Part shown: one piece after another, positions 25,094 through 33,371 of the stretch
How positions within the stretch are numbered: position 1 is the first letter of the stretch
Layout: the number at the start of each line of letters is the position of its first letter
Assembly: GCA_002793195.1 (NCBI GenBank)
Contig: PFPT01000063.1
Span: forward strand, 1 to 36,772
Length of the DNA stretch: 36,772 bases
Direction: 5' to 3'
DNA from: Gammaproteobacteria bacterium CG_4_10_14_0_2_um_filter_38_22
GTDB taxonomy: Bacteria; Pseudomonadota; Gammaproteobacteria; Coxiellales; Coxiellaceae
Made by a program: the position numbers and the translations under genes
The notes under the pieces: model-generated
The model's database searches: none
What the model saw: the letters and a program-made list of their open reading frames with translations, nothing else
Told to the model about the DNA's origin: nothing

Positions 25094-25429
25094 ATGACAT
25101 TAAGTGAAAAAAGATGTTTGGCTTGTGAGGGTGGCGTTGCTGCATTATCTGCGTCAGAATCGCAGGCGTTACTCAAGCAGCTGAAAAATTGGACGGTCAG
25201 CGATAATCATCAAGAAATTACAAAAGTATTCCAGTTTAAAAATTATTATCAAACGATGGCATTTGTGAATGCATTGGCTTGGATTTCACATGCGGAAAAT
25301 CATCATCCTGATTTATCGGTGCATTATAATAAGTGTGTTGTTTTGTATACAACGCATGCTATTAGTGGATTGTCAGAGAATGATTTTATTTGCGCTGCAA
25401 AAGTAGATCAATTAAACGAGTCAGCATAA
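25094..25429 (+). CDS. phhB: Pterin-4a-carbinolamine dehydratase
   Basis: 111 residues from ATG 25094 (AAAGG lies upstream; a TTG at 25088 is also in frame). The core NALAWISHAENHHPDLSVHYNKCVV carries the His-His-Pro motif of the family, followed by THAISGLSENDF. The enzyme dehydrates the carbinolamine made by PhhA and so regenerates the pterin cofactor. The N-terminus has Cys residues (RCLACEGG) often seen in this family. It is 21 bp after phhA, in one operon. Confidence 0.93.
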   Translation: MTLSEKRCLACEGGVAALSASESQALLKQLKNWTVSDNHQEITKVFQFKNYYQTMAFVNALAWISHAENHHPDLSVHYNKCVVLYTTHAISGLSENDFICAAKVDQLNESA

Positions 25430-25430
25430 A

Positions 25431-26927
25431 TTACGCTGACTCTTTTGTTGCAATGAATTTTTTTGTTAGTGGGGTTGCGATTAAACAAACTACACCGCAA
25501 GCCAGTGCTAATAATGCATATTGAGAGAATGCATGACCATAAATGAGGTCGACTTTTGAAATAAGTTGGATATGTTTTGGAATGGCTGCATAGTCGGCAA
25601 TAACACCTGCTAATTTTTCTCCAAGCCCTAATGCTACGAACCACAACCCCATCATGATACCGACTAACTCTTGTGGTACCAGTACGGTAATCATAGCCAG
25701 ACCAACAGGTGATAATAATAATTCACCCGTAGTTAAAAAGAAGTAGGCGACAATAATAAACCAGATATTGCTGAGTCCGCTGGCATTGACGTTTTTTGTG
25801 CTGAGGTATGCCACGATAAAAGTGATAAATAAGGCAAACATGGCCAGTGTAAATTTGAGCGGGATGCTCGGGTTTCTATTTTTTTTGGATAGGCGTTGCC
25901 AGAAAAGTGCAAGAAAAGGTCCAAATAGAATGATATAAATCGGCTCTAAGCTTAAGAAAAGTGGTGTTGGCAGATTAAATGAGAAGAAATGACGGTCTAC
26001 GCCGCGCTCGATAAATAAATTGACCGAAAAAAACATTTGAAAGAAAATAGCCCAAAATACAATAGATACAGCTGTTAAAAAAATACAAGCCAGTAGTTTA
26101 TTGCGTGCGGCTTTGCCATAACGAAAAGCGCGCATGCCCATACCTAGAAAAACAGCAATGCCTCCCCAGAGCATGAGTTGATCTGCTATGGCGCGATGAC
26201 TAATTATTTCATAAGAGATGATGGTTAGAAAAACAGTGCCAATGTAAACAAATAGAATAGCCAATGGATTTTTATGTGCAATAGAAGGTTTAATGCGATT
26301 AAAGTTATCGGCGTTTTTTAAGTAGTAGATGCCAAACATAAAAGTAATGGTTCCAATCAGCAAACCAATGCTGGCTAATAAAAAGGGTATATGCCAACCA
26401 AAATAGCGAACAAGATAACCTGACGTGCTGGTTGATAATAAAATGCCGACATTAATGCCGACATAGAAAATGGTATATCCTTTTTCACGATAAGGATCAT
26501 TTTTTCGGTAAAAATCACCTAGATAACTTGAGATATTGGGTTTGAAAAAGCCATTACCAATTGAAATGATTGCCAGTGCAACATAAAAAAGATTTTCGTC
26601 TGGCAAGGCTAAAGTGGCATAGCCAATTGCCAGTAAAAATCCGCCGAGCGTAATGGCATGTTCGTAATCGAGTACACGACTGGCAAGATAGCCCCCTAAA
26701 ATAGGTGTGATGTAAGCGATAGCGGAAAATGCACCAAGAATGCTATAACTTTTGGTGTCTGAAAATTTGAAAAAATGACTGGTCATGTATAAAACTAACA
26801 AGCCTTGGATCATGTAAAATCCAAAACGCTCCCACATTTCAGTGGCAAAAAAAACAGGAATCACAGAGGGTTGTTGCGTTGGGAACGAACTGGAATTCTG
26901 CGATTTTTTTTGCATAATGGGGCTCAT
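25431..26927 (-). CDS. POT (PTR2) family proton-coupled di-/tripeptide transporter
   Basis: 498 residues with 12 or more membrane helices. The proton-coupling motif ExxERFGFY is present as EMWERFGFYMIQGLLVLYM in TM1, and the PTR2 signature as YTIFYVGINVGILLSTSTSGYL, with FKPNISSYLGDFY before it. The late part TTGELLLSPVGLAM is also typical. The stop codon is 2 bp from the phhB stop on the opposite strand. Import of small peptides suits a bacterium dependent on host or complex nutrients. Confidence 0.93.
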   Translation of the reverse strand: MSPIMQKKSQNSSSFPTQQPSVIPVFFATEMWERFGFYMIQGLLVLYMTSHFFKFSDTKSYSILGAFSAIAYITPILGGYLASRVLDYEHAITLGGFLLAIGYATLALPDENLFYVALAIISIGNGFFKPNISSYLGDFYRKNDPYREKGYTIFYVGINVGILLSTSTSGYLVRYFGWHIPFLLASIGLLIGTITFMFGIYYLKNADNFNRIKPSIAHKNPLAILFVYIGTVFLTIISYEIISHRAIADQLMLWGGIAVFLGMGMRAFRYGKAARNKLLACIFLTAVSIVFWAIFFQMFFSVNLFIERGVDRHFFSFNLPTPLFLSLEPIYIILFGPFLALFWQRLSKKNRNPSIPLKFTLAMFALFITFIVAYLSTKNVNASGLSNIWFIIVAYFFLTTGELLLSPVGLAMITVLVPQELVGIMMGLWFVALGLGEKLAGVIADYAAIPKHIQLISKVDLIYGHAFSQYALLALACGVVCLIATPLTKKFIATKESA

Positions 26928-27123
26928 CCAATGATATGGCTTTTGTCACGTTAGGCATTTTGTTTGATCTTGTCAAGCATTGGCAGGGTCGAGACGAATG
27001 GTGTTGATTGCGACCGGGTATGTTCTTTAATAAATGAAAAAAAGCGGGTGTAAATAATTTATCGTGAAAAAATAAAAAATTCGTTATAGTGACATTATCT
27101 TTTTTGTTGATAAGGAATTGCTG

Positions 27124-27549
27124 ATGCCAATTTGGAAAATGCCGATTAGTCATGCATTGCTTACTGATCGTTCGAAAAACACATTTGCTGAATTTATTGG
27201 TATTGAATTTGCTGAATTTGGTGATGATTATTTGATAGCGACTTTGCCTGTTGATCATCGTACTAAGCAACCACTTGGATTTTTAAATGGGGGTGTTTCT
27301 GCCGCATTGGCTGAAACGGTTGCCAGCACAGCTGCAAATTTTTGTGTGGATCAGAAAATGGCTTACTGTGTAGGATTGGATATTAACGCAAATCATGTGC
27401 GGCCTGCTGTTGCTGGCATTGTTACTGCAATCGCAAAACCCTTGCATTTAGGTAAAAAAACACAAGTGTGGGAAATTAAAATTGAAAATGAAGAAAAAAA
27501 GTTAGTTTGTATTGCGCGTATGACGATGGCAATCGTGTATCGCTTATGA
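27124..27549 (+). CDS. Hotdog-fold thioesterase (PaaI/YdiI-like)
   Basis: 141 residues. GFLNGGVSAALAETVAST holds the catalytic Glu of the PaaI/YdiI/EntH group, and HLGKKTQVWEIKIENEE is the matching strand pair. Members hydrolyse acyl- or aroyl-CoA, and the substrate here cannot be read from sequence. ATG 27124 has AAGGA nine bases upstream and is preferred over TTG 27118. The gene converges on the next one, with a six-base overlap of the coding ends. Confidence 0.88.
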   Translation: MPIWKMPISHALLTDRSKNTFAEFIGIEFAEFGDDYLIATLPVDHRTKQPLGFLNGGVSAALAETVASTAANFCVDQKMAYCVGLDINANHVRPAVAGIVTAIAKPLHLGKKTQVWEIKIENEEKKLVCIARMTMAIVYRL

Positions 27550-28200
27550 TTGCCTTATTTCTGGAGGTGGTGATCCATGATCTACGAAAGTGTTTTCTGA
27601 TGTATTAGAAGACATTGATGCGGTGGATGGTATGCGTGCTAGTTTTTGGATAGGAAAAAAGTGGCTTTGATTATATTTGGGTGAGCTGGCAACAGAGCTG
27701 CTGGTGGAAGCAGATATGTATCGTATTTCTATCTTTTCATCAAAACAAAGTGCCAAGAGATCTTGAGCGTGCCTGAAATGTTGTTCTGTTGGGAGATAAT
27801 GCCCGCTTTCATGATCGAGATAAATTATTTTACCGTCACGCACACTGAGCATACCAAAACATAATCCTTGCTGGCCTGTAAAAAAACTACTGTGTGTGAA
27901 AAACTCGCCTGTTTTTTTGTGTTCGTGTGATTCAGGTGAAATATGTTCGTGAATATACATATTGCCATTGCAGTCGATGGCATAGGCACCCAAGTCTGGC
28001 ACACCAATAGGAATGCCGGTTAATGCGGATTTTCCAGTCATATTGACTGTAGAAACAGGCATTTTGTCTTTTTCCCAAACTAATAATTCATTAAGTATGA
28101 TCACACGACACGCGTCTAGCGCGATTTTTGTTAGTGAAAGGTAGCGTGCTGAGTCATGAAGTGTTGTTTGTGATAGCGTAAGTGGTTTTATGCTTCTCAT
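27544..28200 (-). CDS. Protein with a domain resembling the plant IQM (IQ-motif) C-terminal domain
   Basis: 218 residues. Positions about 70-145 contain an ordered set of motifs: YAIDCNGNMYIHEH, GEFFTHSSFFTG (98-109), a GMLSVRDGKIIYL strand pair and SGHYLPTEQHF (132-142). From memory this matches, in order and spacing, the conserved domain of plant and fungal IQM-type calmodulin-binding proteins (F-x-HSSF-x-x-G ... DG ... SGHYxPT). The IQ helix itself is not visible. The last 65 residues are Ser-rich and disordered. I know of no defined reaction for this domain. The domain match is an inference from memory. A eukaryote-like domain plus a polar tail suggests, but does not show, a secreted effector. 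Confidence 0.65.
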   Translation of the reverse strand: MRSIKPLTLSQTTLHDSARYLSLTKIALDACRVIILNELLVWEKDKMPVSTVNMTGKSALTGIPIGVPDLGAYAIDCNGNMYIHEHISPESHEHKKTGEFFTHSSFFTGQQGLCFGMLSVRDGKIIYLDHESGHYLPTEQHFRHAQDLLALCFDEKIEIRYISASTSSSVASSPKYNQSHFFPIQKLARIPSTASMSSNTSENTFVDHGSPPPEIRQS

Positions 28201-28348
28201 TATGTAGGATCACTTTATATTTTATTGCAGGGATATTGTGGATAGTGAGGCCTTTGCGTGATTGAAAGCCAGTATATCTCTTGTTTCTCAGCAGAGCATC
28301 CCCTAAGATTGACAGCATTATATTTAAGTTAATCTGAGGAAGATACTC

Positions 28349-29857
28349 GTGTCGGATCAAAGCTTGCAAACTGAACAACTGAATGAAAATGAACAGATTC
28401 TCCAGCGCAAATCAAAATTGCACGTTATGCGTGAAGAGGGCATTGCTTACCCAAATGATTTTGTTCGCGATACATTGGCACAAGACATTCATCACAATTA
28501 TGAAGTCTTTGGTCATGATGCGTTGCTTGAAAAAAATGTTCGCGTCAGTATTGCAGGACGTATGATGACACGACGTGTGATGGGAAAAGCGGCGTTTGTG
28601 CATTTGCAAGATATGTCTGGCAAAATTCAGTTGTATATCGCACGGGATAGTTTGCCCGAAGGTGTTTACGAATCATTTAAGCATTGGGATTTAGGCGATA
28701 TTTTGGGTGCTGAAGGCGTTGTCTTTAAAACTAAAACCAATGAATTGTCTGTTAAAGTAGATCGATTAAGGATATTAACAAAAGCATTGCGCCCTTTGCC
28801 GGATAAATATCATGGATTGGCTGATCAAGAGCAGCGTTTTCGTCAACGTTATGTTGATTTAATTGTAAATGAAGATGCGCGTCGTATTTTCCATATTCGC
28901 TCAAAAATGGTTGCAGAAATTCGTCGCTTTTTAGATGCGCATCATTTTACGGAAGTGGAAACACCTATGATGCAAGTGCAGGCTGGTGGTGCTACCGCAA
29001 AGCCTTTTAAAACGCATCATAATGCAATGGATATGGAATTATTTTTACGTATTGCGCCTGAATTGTATTTGAAAAGGTTGGTTGTGGGCGGTTTTGAAAA
29101 AGTCTATGAAATTAATCGTAACTTTCGTAATGAAGGTATTTCAACAAGACACAATCCTGAATTTACCATGATTGAATTTTATCAAGCTTATGCAACCTAT
29201 CATGATATGATGGATTTAACAGAAAAACTCTTTCGTCATTTGGCTGAAAATATTTTAGGGCAAACGCAAATTACTTATCAAGGTACGCAAATTGATTTTT
29301 CAAAACCATTTGCGCGATTGACGATTAAAGAATCGATTATGCAGAAAAATCCAGAAATTACGGAAGCAGCATTGGATGATCTTGATGCCGCTAAAAAATG
29401 GGCGCAGAAATTTAAAATTGATTTATTACCGACGATGCAGTTAGGTGCAGTGCAATTGGCTTTATTTGAAAAATTGGTTGAGCGTGATTTAAAGCAACCC
29501 ACTTTTATTACAGCTTATCCTGCAGAAGTCTCACCGCTTGCGCGTGCCAATGACCAAAATCCTTTTATCACTGATCGTTTTGAATTTTTTTGTGGCGGAC
29601 AAGAAATTGCAAATGGATTTTCAGAATTGAATGATCCAGAAGATCAGGCTAATCGATTCCATGCGCAGTTGAAAGCGCGTGATGCGGGTGATCATGAGGC
29701 AATGCCATTTGATGACGATTACATTGCAGCATTGGAATATGGATTGCCGCCAACGGCAGGTGAAGGTATTGGTATCGATCGTTTGGTGATGCTTTTTGCG
29801 GATTGTGCATCGATTCGCGATGTGATTCTATTTCCATTATTGCGACCAATTAAATAA
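28349..29857 (+). CDS. lysS: Lysyl-tRNA synthetase, class II
   Basis: 502 residues starting at GTG 28349, with TGAGGAAGA as ribosome site. An N-terminal OB-fold (about 60-150: [21 protein letters not shown]) binds the anticodon. Class II motif 1 surrounds [16 protein letters not shown], motif 2 is [23 protein letters not shown], and motif 3 is [24 protein letters not shown]. The length matches E. coli LysS (505). The product charges the tRNA-Lys encoded at 22235. Confidence 0.97.
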   Translation: MSDQSLQTEQLNENEQILQRKSKLHVMREEGIAYPNDFVRDTLAQDIHHNYEVFGHDALLEKNVRVSIAGRMMTRRVMGKAAFVHLQDMSGKIQLYIARDSLPEGVYESFKHWDLGDILGAEGVVFKTKTNELSVKVDRLRILTKALRPLPDKYHGLADQEQRFRQRYVDLIVNEDARRIFHIRSKMVAEIRRFLDAHHFTEVETPMMQVQAGGATAKPFKTHHNAMDMELFLRIAPELYLKRLVVGGFEKVYEINRNFRNEGISTRHNPEFTMIEFYQAYATYHDMMDLTEKLFRHLAENILGQTQITYQGTQIDFSKPFARLTIKESIMQKNPEITEAALDDLDAAKKWAQKFKIDLLPTMQLGAVQLALFEKLVERDLKQPTFITAYPAEVSPLARANDQNPFITDRFEFFCGGQEIANGFSELNDPEDQANRFHAQLKARDAGDHEAMPFDDDYIAALEYGLPPTAGEGIGIDRLVMLFADCASIRDVILFPLLRPIK

Positions 29858-29868
29858 TCAACGGATGT

Positions 29869-30177
29869 ATGATGCCGTTAAAAAAACATGTCATTCGATT
29901 TTTAAAACAAGCGCCAGGTAAACGCTTTCAGCATTATTATCACCTCATTAATCGGCGCATTAATCATAATGTGTATATTAAAGTGATATTAATAGTAGTG
30001 GGTCTTATTTCCTTTCTGATTGGGTTTGTTTTGTTGTTCATGCCAGGCCCTGGCATGTTGTTTATTTTAATGAGCGCAGTTTTGTTTTGTTTGAGTTCTC
30101 GTAGGTTGGCAAAGTTTTTTGATAAGACAGAAGAAAAAATAAGACAATGGTATGCAACGTGCAAAAAAAATCGCTGA
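29869..30177 (+). CDS. PGPGW-type small membrane protein
   Basis: 102 residues with one long hydrophobic hairpin (about 37-80), containing LFMPGPGMLFILMSAVLF. The PGPG turn between hydrophobic stretches defines the PGPGW family of unknown function. Both ends are basic. It starts 11 bp after lysS (ATG 29869, or 29872), so it is probably cotranscribed. The stop codon lies inside the stem of a terminator that serves the opposite strand. Confidence 0.85.
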   Translation: MMPLKKHVIRFLKQAPGKRFQHYYHLINRRINHNVYIKVILIVVGLISFLIGFVLLFMPGPGMLFILMSAVLFCLSSRRLAKFFDKTEEKIRQWYATCKKNR

Positions 30178-30195
30178 AGGTAGTGCTTCAGCGAT
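30163..30195 (-). terminator. Rho-independent terminator for the small exported protein gene
   Basis: The arms ATCGCTGAAG and CTTCAGCGAT (10 bp) with a 6-base loop are followed on the minus strand by a run of eight T. On the plus strand the flank is A-rich, so termination is mainly for the minus-strand gene. Confidence 0.85.
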
Positions 30196-30214
30196 CAAAT
30201 AAAAAAAGAGATGC

Positions 30215-30556
30215 TTAGTTGTTTTGCATTTCTTTTTGCTGTTCTTCCATTTTTTTCTGATTTTCTTTTACCAATTGTTCGCGACATTTTGTGGCTTGTA
30301 TTTCGCACGTGCTTTCTTCTTCTTTATTGGTAGCACAGTTTTCCATCATTTTGACGCAGTTTTCTTTGCTGTAAGTTTGTGTGTCTGAGGGTGTTGTAGT
30401 TGTAGTTGTTGGTGTTGTTGTGCTTGGTTTGGCAGGTGCGATTGAGCTGATTGGTTGTTCAGGTGATGTGGGTGTTGTTTGCGTTGTATCGGCAAATGCG
30501 CTCACAGAGATACCAACAGATAAAAAAACAAGGCCCCATATTTTAACGAATTTCAT
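30215..30556 (-). CDS. Small exported Thr/Pro-rich protein with four cysteines
   Basis: 113 residues. A clear signal peptide ends at VSAFA-D (residue 22), followed by a Thr/Pro/Ser-rich linker (about 23-62) and then a helical part with Cys spaced C-x6-C-x9-C-x5-C. The tail is a charged Lys/Glu/Gln helix ending KEMQNN. The spacing suggests a helical hairpin with two disulfides in the periplasm. I recognise no family. It has its own terminator and lies 35 bp downstream of ygfZ on the same strand. Confidence 0.7.
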   Translation of the reverse strand: MKFVKIWGLVFLSVGISVSAFADTTQTTPTSPEQPISSIAPAKPSTTTPTTTTTTPSDTQTYSKENCVKMMENCATNKEEESTCEIQATKCREQLVKENQKKMEEQQKEMQNN

Positions 30557-30591
30557 AGCATCTTCCTTAATAAAGTTAAATAGAGTGATTA

Positions 30592-31383
30592 TTATAAAAT
30601 ATTCTCATTGATTGCGCGATCCTCAATGACCGCTAACGTATCATATTCATTTCCAGTCATTTTTACGCATTCCACAATAACCCCGATTGCTTCATCTGTA
30701 TTATTTTTTAATTTATCGCCGGGAAGTGGGGTGTGATCACTGCGAATAGTGCGTTGATGCAAATGTCGTTTCAGTGTGCCTAGGTGCTCTGTGCGAGCCA
30801 CAATTTCTTGTCCGACATAACAGCCTTTTGTAAAGCTCACACCACCCAATTTTTCAAGCGCAATCATTTGTGGCGTAAATAATAAGCTGGTTTCTGGGTA
30901 TAGTATGCATAATTGATCAGTGATATTGTTTTTTTTCCAATCTGTTTCATCAGTACTTGTTTCGATATCAGCAAAATGATTGTTTTCTGTAAGCATTAAA
31001 AATCGTTCTTTGTTGGATAACGGAATGTAAACCGAATCTGAAAAAGGTTGTTTCAGAAAAGTATGTGACAGTGCATAAATAAAAAAATTATTTTCTTGTG
31101 AAATAAGCACTTTTGAAAATACGGCGTATTTTTGCAGGTGATTTTGTACAACGTCACGCATATTTTTTGGCAAAATAAATAAAAAGGTATGGTGATCATT
31201 CACCACCCAAAAATTGGCAATCATGCGTCCGCGATGATCGCAGCAGGCAGCCAGTGAAGACTTGCCGTGTGCGTCCAGTTCTCGCATGTCGCATGTTAAT
31301 TGTCCTTGCAAGAAAGTTTGTGATTGCTCACCAGAAAACTTCAAAACAGAAAAACTATTTAAAATAAGAGGGATGGGTTGCAT
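30592..31383 (-). CDS. ygfZ: Folate-binding YgfZ/GcvT-domain protein
   Basis: 263 residues with the signature KGCYVGQEIVARTEHLG in its second half, the conserved KGC[FY]xGQE motif. The N-terminal half has LKFSGEQSQTFLQGQLTCD. YgfZ/IscA-linked proteins use folate to help maintain or repair Fe-S clusters and affect tRNA thiolation. It is shorter than E. coli YgfZ (326), mainly through a compact C-terminus. It is transcribed away from the riboflavin operon, with about 50 bp between its start and that operon's -35 box. Confidence 0.92.
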   Translation of the reverse strand: MQPIPLILNSFSVLKFSGEQSQTFLQGQLTCDMRELDAHGKSSLAACCDHRGRMIANFWVVNDHHTFLFILPKNMRDVVQNHLQKYAVFSKVLISQENNFFIYALSHTFLKQPFSDSVYIPLSNKERFLMLTENNHFADIETSTDETDWKKNNITDQLCILYPETSLLFTPQMIALEKLGGVSFTKGCYVGQEIVARTEHLGTLKRHLHQRTIRSDHTPLPGDKLKNNTDEAIGVIVECVKMTGNEYDTLAVIEDRAINENIL

Positions 31384-31432
31384 GTGTGTTTGCTCAAGTG
31401 TGTAAGTGAATACACATTATTCCGTATTTTTA

Positions 31433-31461
31433 TTGACAATAATACGTTTCAAGCTTATTTT
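31433..31461 (+). promoter_or_regulatory. Promoter of the riboflavin operon
   Basis: A consensus TTGACA (31433-31438), a 17-bp spacer and TATTTT (31456-31461). Transcription would begin near 31468, right at the 5' side of the riboswitch. A short inverted repeat TGTGTA/TACACA lies upstream at 31399-31416. Confidence 0.7.
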
Positions 31462-31472
31462 CAAAAACAATT

Positions 31473-31614
31473 ACTTCAGGGCGGGGTGTGATTCCCCACC
31501 GGCGGTATTTTTGTCCTGATTGTACAGAACAAAAGAGCCCGCGAGCATTTTTAATTAAAATGCAGACTTGGTGCGATGCCAAGGCCGACGGTGATAGTCC
31601 GGATGAAAGAAGAT
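31473..31614 (+). ncRNA. FMN riboswitch (RFN element)
   Basis: The invariant blocks are present in order: CAGGGCGGGGTGTGATTCCC then CACCGGCGGTA, then AGCCCGCGAGC, a variable hairpin, CTTGGTGCGATGCCAAGGCC, GACGGTGATAGTCCGGATGA and AAGAAGAT. The element senses flavin mononucleotide and lowers expression of the downstream rib genes. CGGATG at its 3' end (31600-31605) can also pair with CATCCG at 31640-31645, which may serve as an alternative structure. Confidence 0.97.
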
Positions 31615-31666
31615 AATTAACCGCATCATGCATTGCGCGCATCCGCGTATTTTATTTTGCTGTTGT

Positions 31667-31694
31667 ATTTCGCCCTAAAAAAAAGAGGCGAAAT
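31667..31694 (+). promoter_or_regulatory. Hairpin that can mask the ribD ribosome binding site
   Basis: ATTTCGCC and GGCGAAAT form a perfect 8-bp stem. AGAGG, the ribosome site of ribD (ATG 31697), sits across the loop and the 3' arm. There is no T-run after it, so control of translation rather than transcription is likely. Confidence 0.65.
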
Positions 31695-31696
31695 GC

Positions 31697-32776
31697 ATGA
31701 GCTCAATTTCTCATTATACATTCATGAAGCACGCATTAGCGCTAGCTGCATTGGGGCGTTGCACGGTTTCGCCCAATCCAATGGTGGGCTGCGTTATTGT
31801 GCAAAATAATAAAGTAGTGGGTGAAGGTTTTCATCAAAAAGCAGGTGAAGCACATGCTGAGATTATCGCGTTACAGAAAGCAGGAAAAAAGGCGCGCGGT
31901 TCAGTTCTCTATGTCACGTTAGAGCCTTGCTGTCATTATGGAAAAACATCGCCTTGCGTTAACGCCCTTATTGAAGCAGGTATTCAAAAAATAATAGTGG
32001 CCTGTTTGGATCCCAATCCTTTGGTATCGGGTGGTGGTGTGCGATTATTGCGTGCTGCAGGCATTGTTGTGGAAGTGGGTTTGTGTGAGGTAGAAGCCAT
32101 CGCCTTAAATGAAATATTTTTCCATTATATGCAATACCGCAGACCCTTTGTCATTTGTAAGTGGGCGATGTCATTAGATGGTAAAACCATTGTGAATAAA
32201 GGAGACGATAAAAAAATATCAGGTGTTGCTGCACAAAAAAGTACGCATCAGTTGCGTGAACAAGTGGATGCCATTTTAATTGGCGCTAACACCGCGCGTG
32301 ATGATAATCCCACATTAACAGCGAGAAAGATTCCAGGTAATACCTTATGTGAAAAGCAGCCTATACGCATTGTTTTATGTGGTGCACGTTCGCTGTTACC
32401 AACCTTAAATTTATTGGATTCGCATCATCAATTAAAAACCATATTAGTCACAACAGAAAAAAATAAATCTATTTTTCAATCATTACAATCTGACTATGTT
32501 GAGTTGCTTGTTGTGGCGGAGAAAAATAATACGGTATCGATTTTAGATTTATTAACTGTACTGGCAGAAAAAGAAATAACCAGTTTATTGGTTGAAGGTG
32601 GGATGACAACACACCAACTTTTTTTAAAAGAAAATTGCGTAAATAAAACCAGAGTCACTGTATCGCCAATCATGATAGGTGTTGCTGAAAGTAAAAAAAA
32701 GGTAACTGTGAAAACGCTTTCAAGCATGGACAGTGATTTTTGTTTTTTAATTGATAATGAGGCTGTTTATGTTTAG
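31697..32776 (+). CDS. ribD: Bifunctional riboflavin biosynthesis deaminase/reductase RibD
   Basis: 359 residues. The N-terminal zinc deaminase has HAE (53-55) and PCCHYGKTSPC (Cys78 and Cys87 region). The C-terminal reductase, about residues 150-359, has KWAMSLDGKT, REQVDAILIGANTARDDNPTL and LLVEGG. It converts the pyrimidine product of GTP cyclohydrolase II to the ribitylamino-uracil phosphate. It is the first gene of the operon, behind the FMN riboswitch. Its end overlaps the start of ribE. Confidence 0.96.
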   Translation: MSSISHYTFMKHALALAALGRCTVSPNPMVGCVIVQNNKVVGEGFHQKAGEAHAEIIALQKAGKKARGSVLYVTLEPCCHYGKTSPCVNALIEAGIQKIIVACLDPNPLVSGGGVRLLRAAGIVVEVGLCEVEAIALNEIFFHYMQYRRPFVICKWAMSLDGKTIVNKGDDKKISGVAAQKSTHQLREQVDAILIGANTARDDNPTLTARKIPGNTLCEKQPIRIVLCGARSLLPTLNLLDSHHQLKTILVTTEKNKSIFQSLQSDYVELLVVAEKNNTVSILDLLTVLAEKEITSLLVEGGMTTHQLFLKENCVNKTRVTVSPIMIGVAESKKKVTVKTLSSMDSDFCFLIDNEAVYV

Positions 32777-33371
32777 CGGTATTGTAGAGACAACGGGTCG
32801 TATTTTTTCGTTGAAAAAAAATCAAGGGTGTTTGCAAATATCAGTTCAACCCGAACAAATTTTTGATGATGTTTGTGTTGGCGATAGTGTTGCGATAAAT
32901 GGAGTTTGTTTAACAGTGACTGCTTTGCATGAAAATCGATTTGACATGACGATTGTGCCAGAAACACTGCGTATTACAAATCTCAATACATTGATTGAGA
33001 GTGCTTCAGTAAATGTAGCGCGTTCATTAAAAGTGACTGATCGTATTGGTGGTCATTGTGTGCAAGGACATGTTGATGGTGTTGGAAAAATTATAGAGAT
33101 AAAACAAGATGGCGAAGATGCTTGGATTGTAAAAATGAGTGTCGATAAAACCTTATCAAAATATATGGTCAATAAAGGATTTATTACATTGGATGGAATG
33201 AGTATTACTGTGATAGCAGCCAGTCAAAATGATTTTACAGTGACTTTAATTCCATATACGCGACAAGTAACGATTGCTCATCAATATCAAGTTGGGCACA
33301 TTGTTAATATTGAAATTGATATTTTTGCAAAAACCATTGAAAAATTATTGAAGGGGAATAGTGATGCGTGA
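32769..33371 (+). CDS. ribE: Riboflavin synthase, alpha subunit
   Basis: 200 residues from ATG 32769, which overlaps the ribD stop and has TGAGGC upstream. The protein has two lumazine-binding repeats: MFSGIVETTG with SVAINGVCLTVT, and GHCVQGHVDGVG with GFITLDGMSITV. It dismutates two 6,7-dimethyl-8-ribityllumazine molecules to riboflavin and the pyrimidine precursor. It is named ribE here in the convention where ribH is lumazine synthase (ribC in E. coli). Confidence 0.96.
   Translation: MFSGIVETTGRIFSLKKNQGCLQISVQPEQIFDDVCVGDSVAINGVCLTVTALHENRFDMTIVPETLRITNLNTLIESASVNVARSLKVTDRIGGHCVQGHVDGVGKIIEIKQDGEDAWIVKMSVDKTLSKYMVNKGFITLDGMSITVIAASQNDFTVTLIPYTRQVTIAHQYQVGHIVNIEIDIFAKTIEKLLKGNSDA

Noticed and set aside
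28309-28337. TTGACA upstream of lysS as a promoter
   Set aside because: The hexamer at 28309-28314 has no acceptable -10 box at 16-18 bp (ATCTGA).
31430-31642. 70-codon ORF on the minus strand between ygfZ and ribD
   Set aside because: It is antisense to the FMN riboswitch, whose conserved RNA blocks explain the sequence.
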